A stretch of 64,000 nt of DNA from Neofusicoccum parvum (lineage: Eukaryota; Ascomycota; Dothideomycetes; Botryosphaeriales; Botryosphaeriaceae): the NCBI GenBank assembly GCA_020912385.1, contig CP087219.1, positions 496,001 through 560,000 of the forward strand, in the 5' to 3' direction. The notes beneath the pieces are model-generated. The model ran no database searches, had not been told where the DNA came from, and saw only the letters and a program-made list of their open reading frames with translations. Shown one piece after another: positions 13,246 through 23,919 of the stretch. Position 1 is the stretch's first letter; each line of letters begins with the position of its first letter. The translations under genes were made by a program, and so were the position numbers.

Positions 13246-14435
13246 TGCGGTGGTGGGAGGTGGGTGGGTGGGTGGGTGGACGGAGGTGTGCGGTGGTGCG
13301 ATGGCGGGCGCGCGTGGTCGACGGTGTCTGCGATTGCGGTGCGGCGGCGGGCGGTACACGGTGGCCAAGCAGCAGCGCGGTCGGTCGGTCGGTCGGTCGG
13401 CGGGCGGTGGATGTGACGCGGTGGACTGGGCGAGGAAGGGTCCAGCAAAGGTCGGCGCGCTTGCTGGGAAGGAGCAGGGCACCACCAAGCCAATGAGCCG
13501 CAGGTGGCGGTCGATGCAGGGACTCCGGGCTGAAGTTATAGATGCGCGGCGGCGCAGGACGATTGGCGCGCAGGACGACGCGGGCAGCAGAAAAAAGTCG
13601 TTGCGGTGTCTCGCGATTGCTGGGCCAGGGTCATGATAATGGGGAATCGGGTGGCGCAACAACGACTCAAGGGGCCGCGCGCGCGAGGGCGGTGAGCCGG
13701 CTGTGCTTTCACATGCAGGGACCGCCCGCCCGCGTGCCTGCGCCGCGCCCCATTGCCGCTGCGTCGCCGCCGATTCCCGATACCCGCCGGCCACGACATC
13801 GCGCGCGCCGCTGCTGCCAATTCCCCGCACTCTGCTGCTGTGCGCGCTGCCGTGCGCGCCTTGGACGTTGCCTGTTGCCTGAACCACAAACACGTGGTGG
13901 TCAGCTCATTGTGCCGCCATGTGCGACGCCATCTCGCCCACTTCGTCCCAAGTCGATCGACTCCTCATAAAACCCATCCGCTCATTGGCACCCAGAGTCA
14001 TGGCCATTGCTAATCAGACTTGGAAAATTTTTCGTTCGTCGGTTGGCTGCGGGCTTGCGCTCTCGTGAGAGAGCCCGCGCCGCCGCAAAAAGGGGGTTAT
14101 TACTATTATACACTTTACTATATACAGTGCTTGTATGTGTTGGATGCGCGTGCCGTCTGTCATCGCTGTTTCTTCTTCTGCACGCGTCGTCGGCCGTGTG
14201 GCGGTGGTGGTGGTGGTAGTAGTAGCGGTGGTAGGATAGTGACGCGCGCAAAGCGTTATTGCGCGCCGTCTTGGGAGTAGGTAAGAAAACAAAAACTCAG
14301 TGGGAATCAAAAAATCGTCAGGAAGAAAGCAAACAAGACTCCATGCATGCCGGGTAAATGCTCGCAATGTTGCCGCTCCAAGAAGTAACGCCCTGGAAAT
14401 CGCCTGTGCTATGCATCAACGACTTCGCTCTGCCT
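13246..14435. other. Promoter region of squalene epoxidase; no gene seen
   Basis: This lies between the ERG1 start and the 3' end of the next minus-strand gene. Just upstream of the ERG1 ATG it carries a (TGGG)n tract at about 13251-13279 and a (CGGT)n tract at about 13378-13400; both would lie in the ERG1 leader or proximal promoter and read C-rich in the transcript. Longer open frames here are read-through extensions of ERG1 or their antisense shadows. Confidence 0.5.
13251..13400. repeat. TGGG and CGGT simple repeats upstream of ERG1
   Basis: (TGGG)n spans about 13251-13279 and (CGGT)n about 13378-13400. Seen directly. The first lies only 6-35 nt from the ERG1 start codon. Confidence 0.8.
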
Positions 14436-16112
14436 CTACAACGCCGTCCCCGGCTGGCTGAACCGCGCGCTCATGCGAGCCTTCTGCGGCATCGGCGATC
14501 CCAGTGGTGTTGGCACCTCGACGATGGTCGAGTACCTTGGAATCGCCAATGTGTCCACCCGTACGATCTCGGTGGTTTGCTCCGAGTCTGCCATCGATTG
14601 CGAGTGTCGGTAGTACGCGTCGAAGAAATCGCTGAACCGGTCCTTGCTGCTTGGGTTCGGCGACGGCGGCGGCATTAGCGAGTTGGCCCCAATGCTGTGC
14701 CGACGGCTGGCCGTGCTGTCGCTTCGCGTGATGCCGATCTTCGTGGCCGGCAATGTCTCGTGCGTGAGCGTCTCGACGCTGGAGAGGGAGGATCGACGTC
14801 GAGAGTCTGTGCTGTAGTCGCTTGCAGACACGCTCACATCGCGGTTGTGCGTCGGCACGTAAACGGTAGGTTGAAGGATGACGAAGTCGGCCTCAGGCGC
14901 CAATGATGGAACTGCGGGCGTGTCTTCCTCTTCCTCGGGTTCTACGCGGACGTCAGCACACGAACTTCATCATATCGCATGATATTAATACTTACTGGTA
15001 CGGCGGCTCCAGACCGACGACATGGAGCCCTTCCTCCTATGCTCACGAGGCTCCGCGGGCCAAATAGAGCGCGGCTCATCTCTCGAACGGCGGGGGATGT
15101 AAGGTTGCGGGGAGATCTTGACAGGCGACGGAAGGGGAGACGGGGTTCGGGCGGGAGATGAAGCATTGCTCCTGGTTGAGGGGGCACCCATAGTGTAATC
15201 CAATGAGGCAGCCACCGATTGCGCGTTTGCTGCCGCGTCATCTGCACCTTCAGGCCTCCAGGAAATACGCGACACGCTTTCGACCACGGGAAGTTGCGGC
15301 GCGTTAGGCTTGTACACAGAAGGACGAAGGATCTCAGGCGACAAGGGACCATCGTAGTCCGACGCGGCCGACACCGTGATGGCGGGAGACTTGAGGCCCT
15401 CGGAGTGGACTGGTGATCTCGGGGACCGTTGGGACTTCGGCGTCATGGGAGATTCGGGCGATCTAGGTTCAACGGGCGAGGAGGGTCTCTCGACAGTAAT
15501 TTGAACAGCTCCGTGGTTCTTCCTGCCATTAAGCTCTGCTTCTGAGGGTTCCAGCCTCAACATGGACGGAGGATTCCTGCGCGGCGGCGACGCCGGCGTC
15601 TTCGGAGAAGCAACGCCCGCAGAGGTGTTCCTGCTGTGGGGCAGATGCGTGACGCTGGTGGCCGGAGAAATGAGTTTGGGGGTGGAAGAGGCGGCGCTGC
15701 CGATCAACGTGTTGGTGCTAACAGATGGGTGCCGGGACGATCCCATCGAGGAGGGTGTTGGAGAGCTTGGGCGCGATTGGGCAACACCGCCATAGTATCC
15801 GGCCTCCAGCGCCCTGATGCCAAAAAGATCGCCCTCATCCTTCTGTCTGTCGTTCAAGGCTAATTGATCCGTCTCTTCTCGATTTGATTTGCCCTTGAGC
15901 GCAATGTGCTTCTTCAATCTGCGCGCGGGGTCAGCAATGCGCAGGAGGTGTGGCTGGAGGGCCGAGGCTTACTGTCTCCGGTTGTAGAGCACCTTGAGGC
16001 CGCCGGCAACAAAGGTGAGGACGATCAGGAGGGCAAAAACCAAACTGCAAGCCACGTCAGCGCGGATACGAGCAGTACGCGGTCCTGCAGGTTCACCTAC
16101 AAGAACTTCCAT
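14436..16112 (-). CDS. Single-pass membrane protein with long Ser/Pro-rich tail
   Basis: Unrecognised protein of about 522 aa. Exons are 16112-15973, 15918-14996 and 14941-14436, with two 54-nt introns and matching phases. Residues 1-21 are soluble, then one clear transmembrane segment (LVFALLIVLTFVAGGLKVLY) is followed by a basic stop (NRRQLKKH). The remaining roughly 470 residues look disordered: many SP/TP sites (PSSPTPSS, SPKTPASPP, SPESPMTPKSQRSPRSP), a C-terminal acidic patch and more Ser/Pro. This arrangement suggests a signal-anchor with a cytoplasmic tail open to proline-directed kinases, but that is inference. The start is uncertain by one exon: the ATG at 16112 reads straight into the membrane segment without needing an intron. 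Confidence 0.8.
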
Positions 16113-18456
16113 ACCAAGCCAAGACTTCCGAACCAACCCATGATTAGAATTAGATATAAGAGGTAGGATTAAGAAAAGATTGTCGTGCTACTGGGCAGCT
16201 AGATGTCGGGACAACAGTCCGAGGAAAGAGTGCGGGCTGGGATGTGGTGTATAAAGAACGATGGTGGCAGCAGAGGCAGTCAAGCTCTGCTCGGCCAAAG
16301 AGGAAGAGAGTGCAGGTCCGGTGGAGGGGAACGGGAGGGGCGAACAAGGGCCTGAAGGGTCAGGATGGCGGGTAATGCCTTCTATAGTAGGGTGACCAGG
16401 GCGGGCGCTCGCGAAGGGTTCCGTAAAGGGCTACCGGGAGATCTTCCAAGTCGTTTCGGGGCCTTGGCTATAGCTGAAACGTCTTAAGTATCCTGACTTG
16501 TGGGCAGGTGTACGCGCACCCCCAAGGATGCCGTTTGCAACGGAAGAAGCAATGTCCCCGGAATATTGAAAAAGAGGCGGCGGCGAGCGGGCACAACGGC
16601 GGACTGCGCGCAGCACATGCTTGCGTGCACCGCACGGCACGGAGTTCTGTCGACCTCTGAAGATCCTCACGGGCTGGGCAAGGCCAGACGCGGCTTCGGC
16701 ACCCTCCTGCAAGCCATGGTGGAGATGGCGACGTGGAGTGCAGACGCGGGCGACGGCACTTACGTCGATAGTGGGAAGAGGCAGGACGAAACTTCCCTGC
16801 CGCGGACCACAACACAGGGCGCATGCTCGACCCGGGCGGCCGCCAAGACGCGTATGGTGCATGACGGAGGCCGTTTCCAGGACACACTAAGCGATGGACG
16901 GGCTCTTGCTGGGCGTGAGCTGCCCAAAGGAGCCTCGGGCGGTCCTGATCGGGCAGTGCGACAAGGACCAGGGCGGCCGGGCCATGCGAAGGGTCTGTCA
17001 AAGTCGGCTTCCTCGGCCAGATGCGAGAGATGCGAGCGATGCGGCCCACATGGCGGCGGCTCTAAAGCGCAGGCTGACAGATTCCGAAACGGTCGACGAC
17101 GTCTAGCTTGCCGCGTCCGGGCTAGCCTGCGCGAGCGGAGCAGCGATGCAGTCGCAGACGGCCGGGTCGAGGCGGTGGAGCGGCAAGCGAGGACGTCTGC
17201 GCAGTCTGTGAGGATGGGCGCGTGAGCGGGAGTGCGATGATTTGCCGTGCGGACGGGGTGGCAGGGGCGGCGCTTCAGGAACAGGCCTAGCGCGGCGCTG
17301 CCGAGCTTGGAGCAATCAAACCACGGGCCGCGCTGGGGAGCGTGGCCGCAAAAAATAGCAGCTCCTGTGCCCACCGGCGATAGCGCTCCCGCAAGATTCG
17401 CGAGATCCTCGCCACATCGTCCGCGAGCAGCGCACCCTCATGTTTCAGAACGCGCCAGCAGCAACTCTGAGACGGCCGGCCGCCGCCCCTCGCGAGGCGC
17501 AGCTGTGTCGTCCTGTGCGCCGCCGGTGCAGCTGCTGCGAGCGCTGCCCCTCACCACCGCCGCCCGCCGCCGGCAACGCAAGCTGCGCGGACTTACGTGC
17601 CGTGAACGGTCGGCCCCGAGCCCCCCAATCGCAATCGCGTCACCTCGTCCCGCGCGCCGCAATGCGTTCCCGCTCAGGAGCCCCGTCTGCCACGGTGATT
17701 TTCTGGACACGAGAGCCAAGCGCGCCTAGACGCCCGCTGCGCACCACGCTTTGCGCCGACACGGCGCGGACGAGCTTCGTCCACAAGCCACCCAGCGACG
17801 GCCCACGGTACCGCGCTGCGAGGGCGTGAAGTTTAATCTTGCTCTCCGCATCGACTCCGCGCCATTGACCGTGTGGCATTGTTTATTTGCTTGTCGCTGC
17901 TGGCACCGCTGCTGGCACCGCACCCGGGCCGGCTCTGCGCAATGCATTGCTTGCGTCGCGGCCACATGGAGCAGTCATGCCCGCCGACGACCGCGCTTTC
18001 GATATTTCGCTCTCCGTGTCGCCAGCAACCGTCAGTGTCATGCTTCCCTGCTCACGTCGTAGTCGCATTCGCTTACCGTCGGCCGCTTCGGCGCTAGCGG
18101 CACCGCTTCTCCGTGCTCGCTTGGCCCGACCCGATTCGACCCGTTCGACCCTCGCAGAGTTTTCCGCTCTCTCCCACTCCGCTGCCGCCATTATTATTAT
18201 TATTATTGTTCCAGCGCCTTTTCCGGACCGTCACCCGCGTCCACCAGACCGGCTAAAGCTCGGTTGTAAAAACCACTGTTTATCTATTTTATCTATTGAT
18301 TTATATCCTTGTTTATTCGTTTATTTGTGTTCAATATCTGTACGTGAGGCTGGGTTAGGGCAGCGAGTTCAAGGCCGAGCAGATGGTCAGATAGCAGATG
18401 AGAATCGGGATCAGAATTGATAGCAGACGATTCCTTGAGGAACCAGTCAATCAGCT

Positions 18457-18510
<54 letters not shown>

Positions 18511-18573
18511 GGCGAGGCGCAGGGCTTGACAGTGAGGTGCATTGTTTATGTTTATTGTCCAGAATGGTCTACT
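16113..18573. other. GC-rich intergenic stretch without a recognisable gene
   Basis: About 2.5 kb between two minus-strand genes. From 16.5 to 17.9 kb it is very GC-rich and so full of long chance frames on both strands (up to 241 aa). Their translations are Arg/Ala/Pro/Gly biased, lack hydrophobic cores and have no plausible spliced continuation. Near 18190-18206 there is an ATT triplet run, and a TC microsatellite lies at the end. Confidence 0.5.
18461..18507 (+). repeat. (TC)n microsatellite
   Basis: An uninterrupted TC dinucleotide array of about 47 nt, 67 bp beyond the nitrilase stop codon on its downstream side. Seen directly. Confidence 0.97.
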
Positions 18574-19536
18574 CTAAACTCTTGCAGCCCTTTTCAAGCA
18601 GTCCATAAACAACTCTGGCCGATTATAGTGGCCAGCAATATCAATGGCGTACTTTCCAAGCATGCACTGATCCAAATCCACCGTCGCATACAGGATCCCC
18701 TCCCCAGCCGCCAACGGGCCCGCAACGATGTTCCCATCCGGCCCCAGAATCGTGCTCAGCGGCTTCTTCCTCTCCTGCTCCAGAAAGGCACACACCTCGT
18801 CGTTGACGCCGTACGCGGCGATGGCATCGTCGTCGATGGCGCCGACGGCGTTGATGACGAAGCTCTTGAGCGCGTACGCCAGGCCGCGGGTGGAGTTGAG
18901 GACGCAGTCGGCCATCTCGAAGGGGGGGGCGAAGTGGGTGGGCCAGGAGGCGACGTGGACGACGGGGTAGTGCTGGGAGAGGGCGTAGGCGGCGAGCAGG
19001 TTGGAGTTCTCGCCGCAGATGAGGCCGCTGAGGGTGCCGAAGTCGCCCGTGTGCGTCGACGCCTCGGGCCCCGTCTGGCCCGGCATGTGGATCAGGTGCT
19101 CGGCCACCGTGGGCACGTACTTCTGGTGCTTGTGGCGCAGCCGCCCGTCGGGCCCGAAGTGCAGCTGCGTGTTGAACGTCGTGCCCGTCGTGCCCGCCCG
19201 CCGCTCGTTGACCCCCACGATCGCGTACACGCCCGCGTCCCGGCACGCCGCCCCGATCGCGTCCACCTCCGGCCCCGGCACCTCGACCGAGTTGTGCCAC
19301 AGCCTGAGGAACAGGTCGTGCGCCACGCCCCGGTCGACGGGCAGCAGTTCGATCCACGCCGGGTAGCCGGGGATGATGCACTCCGGGAAGCCGATGATGT
19401 CCGCGCCCGCCGCCCCGGCCTCGCGGATCACCCGGCACACTTTCGCGGTCGTGGCTTGCTTGTCCAGAAACACGGGAGCCATCTGGGCGGCGGCGAGCGT
19501 CAGCCGTTTGGCCGGAGGGGCGCACTTGAACGTCAT
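18574..19536 (-). CDS. Nitrilase / cyanide-hydratase family enzyme
   Basis: Intronless, 320 aa. Nitrilases hydrolyse nitriles to carboxylic acids and ammonia using a Glu-Lys-Cys triad. All three are visible: Glu52 in GFPECIIPGYPAW, Lys139 in HKHQKYVPT, and Cys174 in LSGLICGENSN. The alpha-beta-beta-alpha pattern and the ending are typical; length fits the lower end of the family, and the long C-terminal extension of cyanide hydratases is absent, so an aliphatic or arylacetonitrilase is more likely. The ATG at 19536 puts the core start (LTLAAAQMAPVFLD) 13 residues in; upstream in-frame Met codons precede the TATA-like element at 19654-19661 and are unlikely. It is divergent from a monocarboxylate-type transporter, suggesting that acid products or substrates are moved across the membrane. 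Confidence 0.93.
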   Translation of the reverse strand: MTFKCAPPAKRLTLAAAQMAPVFLDKQATTAKVCRVIREAGAAGADIIGFPECIIPGYPAWIELLPVDRGVAHDLFLRLWHNSVEVPGPEVDAIGAACRDAGVYAIVGVNERRAGTTGTTFNTQLHFGPDGRLRHKHQKYVPTVAEHLIHMPGQTGPEASTHTGDFGTLSGLICGENSNLLAAYALSQHYPVVHVASWPTHFAPPFEMADCVLNSTRGLAYALKSFVINAVGAIDDDAIAAYGVNDEVCAFLEQERKKPLSTILGPDGNIVAGPLAAGEGILYATVDLDQCMLGKYAIDIAGHYNRPELFMDCLKRAARV

Positions 19537-20078
19537 TTGGGCGGGAGGAATGCCGCCTGGTCGAGGGAACGAGTCTGCAGAGGCAGCGAAAAGCGATGGA
19601 GAATGTGGTCTGGCCGTTGTGATAGATGGCTGTCCATTGTTGTTGATGCTTGCATTATATAGACACCTTAGCAAAAGCAGATTGCAATGTGGCCAGCTTC
19701 TGGTAGGCTGGGGCACTGAGGACGGGCTGTAAGCTCGGCCGTGACTCACCCGCGCGCTAAACGTGGTCAAGCAAGCAGCTGGACAGCTGCCTCGAGATAG
19801 CCCTGGCCGGGGCATACGTGTTTTTTGTTCTTGCGAACATCAACCGTGCATCCATCGAAGACTCGGCCGTGACTCGGCCGTCCTTTGGCAGCCTGTATCC
19901 CTGGGAGATGCAGTATTCCGAGCCCGCTCATGGATGGACCTTAAGTGTCCACGTTTTTGACAACAATGCACAGAAGGGGCAAGAGATATGGCCACAAGGC
20001 TCCCATCTTCAGTCCTCAACTTTTCTAGTCCCTCTTGTTATCTCCCTCTTTAGCACTGCACGACGACGATCTCATCCC
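19537..20078. promoter_or_regulatory. Divergent promoter, nitrilase / transporter 1, with CGGCCG sites
   Basis: A 542-bp bidirectional region. A TATA-like element for the nitrilase (ATTATATA on plus) lies at 19654-19661, 118 bp before its ATG. CGGCCG palindromes occur at 19736-19741, 19864-19869 and 19875-19880; the last two are 11 bp apart inside a tandem GACTCGGCCGT repeat (19860-19881). The 11-mer CGGCCGTGACT occurs at both 19736 and 19864. Zn2Cys6 proteins commonly bind CGG/CCG half-sites, and one is encoded 1.7 kb away, so these are candidate operators (inference). Confidence 0.55.
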
Positions 20079-21610
20079 ATGCCCCAACGAGCAAGCCTTT
20101 CCCCAGAAACGCCTCAGGAGTCTGGCGACCCGCCCGATGGCGGATACGGCTGGGTCTGCGTTATCAGTGTATTTCTCATCAATGTCCACACGTGGGGTCT
20201 GAACAGCGTACGCGCAGACAAGCACCAGGGTACTCCAGTTGTCCGTTTCGTTTGCTGACCGCCGCGCAGGCCTACAGCGTCTTCCTCTCGCAATACCTCC
20301 AATCCGGGGCCTTCGCAGGCGCGTCGCCCATCATGTTCGCGTACGTCGGCGGGTTGAGCATCTCCCTGGCCTTCCTTGTCAGCCCCATCGTCTCGTGGCT
20401 CCTCGCGTCATTCAACATGCGCGCGACCCTCGGCTGCGGCGTCCTCGTCGAGGGCTTCTCTTTCATCGCAGCATCGTTCGCCACCCAGATCTGGCATCTC
20501 TTTCTCACGCAGGGCGTCTGCTTCGGATGTGGAATGGGCCTTCTCTACACTGGCACGGCCGGGCTACTATCCTCGTGGTTTGCGCGGCGCAACGGTCTCG
20601 CCAACGCGCTGGCCTCGGCGGGGTCAGGGGTAGGAGGGTTAGTATACTCTCTGGTAACGAACAAGCTGATCGAAGAGGTTGGGGCGCCCATGACTTTGAG
20701 AATACTAGGAATCATTGCGGTGGCGGTAAATGGATTCGCGGTGTTGCTGCTGGTCGACCGACAGGAGCGACGCGAGCGCGTGAGCTGGCGCGACGCGCTG
20801 GGGCTGAGCCTGCTCCGGCGACCGCAGTTCGCGCTCTTCGCCGCGTACGGTGCCTTCAGCATCCTCGGCTACGTTGTTCTCCTCTTCTCGCTGCCCAGCT
20901 ATGCCAGCAGCATCGGCCTTTCTCCCACCCAGGGTTCCCTCGTCGCTGCGCTCCTGAGCGTGGGTCAGATCATCGGCCGCCCCCTCACCGGTGTCCTGAT
21001 CGACCGTTTCGACAACCTGGTCGTCACGGCGGCTACGTCACTCGCAGTAGCCCTACTCTGCTTGCTGATGTGGACATTCGCAAGCGATTTTGCGACGCTC
21101 CTTGCCTTCAGTGTCTTGGTGGGGGCTTTCGCGTGTGTACTTCCCCTTTTCCTTCTGGCTACCCCTCAGCAGTGTTAAGTGAACGTTCAACGATGAACCG
21201 TCACTGCTTGCTTTAAACCCCCAAAGCGTGGCGTCTGTAAATCAAGTTGCTTACCGAAGACCTACAGTGGCTCCATTTTCGTGGTGGTTGCTCCCGTGCT
21301 GGTGAGCATCGTCGGAAAAAGCTCCCTCTCGAATGCACTGTCGCTGTCATGGCTCGCTCTAGTCATTCCAGCTACCTGTGAGTTTTTCCCTTGGTCAGCC
21401 CTGTTGCCGAATATTATAGTGCAACAATTTTCTCATCACTAATATTCCCTTTCAGTCTCTGAGGCAATTGCGCTCGCAATTACGGGTGCGGCCGGCGGTA
21501 GCTTCTTGGGTGCAAAGATCTTCACCGGATGTTGCTACTTGTGTGCTGCAGCGGTAGTCGCGTGTATATACTCCCTACGAAAGCGCACCTGTGCGACGGA
21601 TGCCGAGTGA
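20079..21610 (+). CDS. MFS transporter, monocarboxylate (MCT/MCH) type, copy 1
   Basis: Predicted plasma-membrane transporter with about 12 helices, 418 aa. Exons are 20079-20207, 20270-21132, 21268-21377 and 21456-21610 with introns in phases 0, 2 and 1; the last intron has a CTAAT branch site. The family signature at the first helix is PPDGGYGWVCVISVFLINVHTWG. The loop after helix 6 is basic (DRQERRERVSW), and helix 8 carries SVGQIIGRPLTGVLIDRFD. Without splicing, the frame stops at 21178 and would lose the last two helices; the spliced end (GSIFVVVAPV ... FSEAIALAITGAAGGSFLGAKIF) restores them. Substrate cannot be read from sequence; fungal relatives carry mono- or other carboxylates. It is a paralog of the transporter at 23920. 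Confidence 0.92.
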
Positions 21611-21737
21611 TGGAGATCTTGACTGTATGTACTCTATTTGCTCTGCATAACGAAGTCAAAGATTGAATCGAGGGAGGTGCGTGAAGGCTCCTGTACAAAG
21701 AAATTAAGGGGTGAGAGCAGGTAACAGTCAACCCACC

Positions 21738-23601
21738 CTATTGAGAATGTTGGCTATCACTCGAATCACCATGCTGGTGCATGATTTCCCGCAGCACATT
21801 TGTAGCGTACGATGCGTACGCACTTCTCTTGGAAAGGCGCTCGAAATGGAGAACACATTTATCGACAACCGGCCGATGGTCATCCCCACACCGGCACGTT
21901 TCCGGGTTACCTACCAGCATGGTGGTAGCGGAGAAAAGAGGCAGCAGCAAAGACCTATGTTTGCTACAATAAGTTTTCGGCGCGCGGGGGGCTGTTTGAG
22001 AGCAATATGTTTACTCACCAAATGTAATGCCGGGGATCATGGTCTTCCTTCTCCACCAAGAGCCTGCAGATGCCGTGCGCCGCCTCGAAGCAGATTGCGG
22101 TCGCTCCAGCGGAGACTGCTGAGCCTTTCGGCTCGTTGTTACAGATTGTTCGGTTAACGACCATGCGGTAGTACAGGAAGAGGACGCTGATGCTCCGTTG
22201 CTGCCATGATACCCACCCAGGAGCAGACTCAAGGGCGGAGGAGGCCTCCCCGGCGCAGAGATGTGGTGGTAGTTCGGAAATGATATTTGCGAGGTCGTTG
22301 TCGGCCGACTGTACCGCAGCCTGGAGACTTACGACATGGCCAAACGATGATGTGAAACGGTTAAGGGCTGATGCTAGCTTAGCCAGTGTGATGTGATAAT
22401 GTATTGGGCGAGGGCAGGAGATAGTGTCAGTGTCAAAGGCTGGGTCTGAGTGCTGATCTGCCAGGTCGGTCGTGAAGTCGACCCGTACTTCGTTGCCATT
22501 TATGCATGTATTGCCAAGCTGGAAGGAAAGCCAGTCGGAAATGATGAAAGACCAGTAGAGCTGGCGTCTGCTTTCGCGCAGCCGAACAGGCTCAGATCCG
22601 ACACACTCGTTGTCCTGGCCAATGCCCACAGCCTGGCAGAGCCGGGCTCCGCAGGCCCAGAGAGTGCAATACAGATTAAACTCCCCGAGAGGCGCGCACG
22701 AGAGGCCGAGGACAGCAATGGTCTGGACATTGATGTAGTTGGGGGTCCGTAGAAAGTCGGCGGCATGCAGCAGGAACAGCGCTGCGTCAAACCAGTTCTG
22801 CAAAAGATGGCCGATGTCGGCTGCCCAGTTCCAGTGTTAGCTGCCTCCCCGTAGCTGGTGCCGGGACAGAGCAAGAGTCTTACGGCTCGGTAGATCCGCG
22901 GCGGCGGCCTCTGCATCCGTCATTGACCACAGAGTTGCCTAAACAGGCCGAGATGAGCAGGGCAAGCGTGCATGAGGGAAAGGGCAGGGCTCACCGACAG
23001 GTGCGCAAAGTACAGCCCCAGCCATGGCGTCTCCGCAGCGGTTTCAAGGCTGCCGGCCTCGCATCGACGGAGGAAGTGGTGGTGTTGGGCGGCGAACTCG
23101 GCATGGTCGATGGCGCAGTGCAGCCACGAGGTCCATTGGAAGGCGTGCTGGAGAAGGGCCCGGCTGCAGCGGGCAGAGGGGACAACAACACAAGCCAAGC
23201 TCTGCACAGTGGACAGCCTGCGATGGGCGCGCAGCCGGGCGTACAGCATGCGCTCGAAAGGGTCGGCTGAATGCAGCGGGCGGGCGCGGGCGGGCGGGCG
23301 CGGGCGCAGCAGAGCGGCACGGAGGCGCTGCGTCTCGGCCACCAGATCTGCGTAGCTCGGCTGCGAGGGCGGCCCAGCGCCGCTGCGGGGACGGTCAGCA
23401 CGGAAGACGGCGGTGCTTGTGGAAGGGAGCGCACGAGACGAACTGGCCCTTGACCCACACGGACTCGCTGCGGCAGGTCTCCGCCATGCCGCGCGCCCGG
23501 CACGTGGCGCAGGGCAGCTGTTTGTCGCACTTGATCTTGCGTCGGCTGCAGTAGGTGCAGGAGCGTGGAGCTCGCTGGCTGCTGCGCACAGCGGGCGGCA
23601 T
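21738..23601 (-). CDS. Zn2Cys6 transcription factor with fungal-specific TF domain
   Basis: Nuclear DNA-binding regulator, about 545 aa. Proposed exons on minus are 23601-23435, 23382-22995, 22938-22884, 22820-22019 and 21963-21738; all phases match. The binuclear cluster is at the N-terminus: Cys 15, 18, 25, 31, 34 and 43 in CTYCSRRKIKCDKQLPC..C..C, spacing C2C6C5C2C8C. A linker leads to a short heptad-like segment (YADLVAETQRLRAAL), then the middle-homology domain (FDAALFLLHAADFLRTPNYI, GIGQDNE..., REsRRQLYWSFIISDWLSFQLG). The short 55-nt exon 3 and the first intron (52 nt, donor GTGCGC) are the least certain parts. An in-frame Met at 23697 is an alternative start through a GGCGAGGC repeat. 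Placed between two transporters and divergent from one, it is the likely local regulator of the block. Confidence 0.88.
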
Positions 23602-23919
23602 GGCACTGGGCGGCGGGGCGGCGGGGCGGCGAGGCGGCGAGGCGGCGAGGCGGCGAGGTGTGCTTGTCTCCGGGCTGCCCGTATAAGAAAGCGCCATGGG
23701 ACTGCGCCAGATAGCCGCTGGCCGCTGGCGTTACGTCACCCACACCACCGCCGCCTCTGCGGCGTGAAGCCAGTGCCGTTATCTGGAAGCGGCAATGTCC
23801 TCGCCAACTCGCCCGTGAGTCGGCCGCGAGCCGGCCGTGCGTCGGCCGTGCGTCTCTCCAGCAGCACATGTACATATGTACATATAGACATCGCGTCGGG
23901 AGACGCTGCGCAGCAGACA
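23602..23919. promoter_or_regulatory. Divergent promoter, regulator / transporter 2, with three phased CGGCCG sites
   Basis: A 318-bp bidirectional region. CGGCCG occurs at 23821-23826, 23832-23837 and 23843-23848, exactly 11 bp apart, in units CGGCCGCGAGC, CGGCCGTGCGT, CGGCCGTGCGT. The same core and spacing occur in the nitrilase/transporter 1 promoter. A GGCGAGGC-type short tandem repeat lies at about 23610-23660 next to the regulator start. Autoregulation by the Zn2Cys6 protein is a reasonable inference. Confidence 0.55.

Noticed and set aside
12829..13416. Open frame antisense to squalene epoxidase
   Set aside because: A shadow of strongly biased codon use in ERG1.
16500..17225. 241-codon open frame on plus
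   Set aside because: Very GC-rich DNA with overlapping open frames on both strands; Arg/Gly/Ala-biased translation, no conserved motif or splice-linked continuation.
20192..21178. Transporter 1 as an unspliced frame ending at 21178
   Set aside because: It lacks the last two helices; splicing at 21132/21268 and 21377/21456 restores them in frame and matches the paralog.
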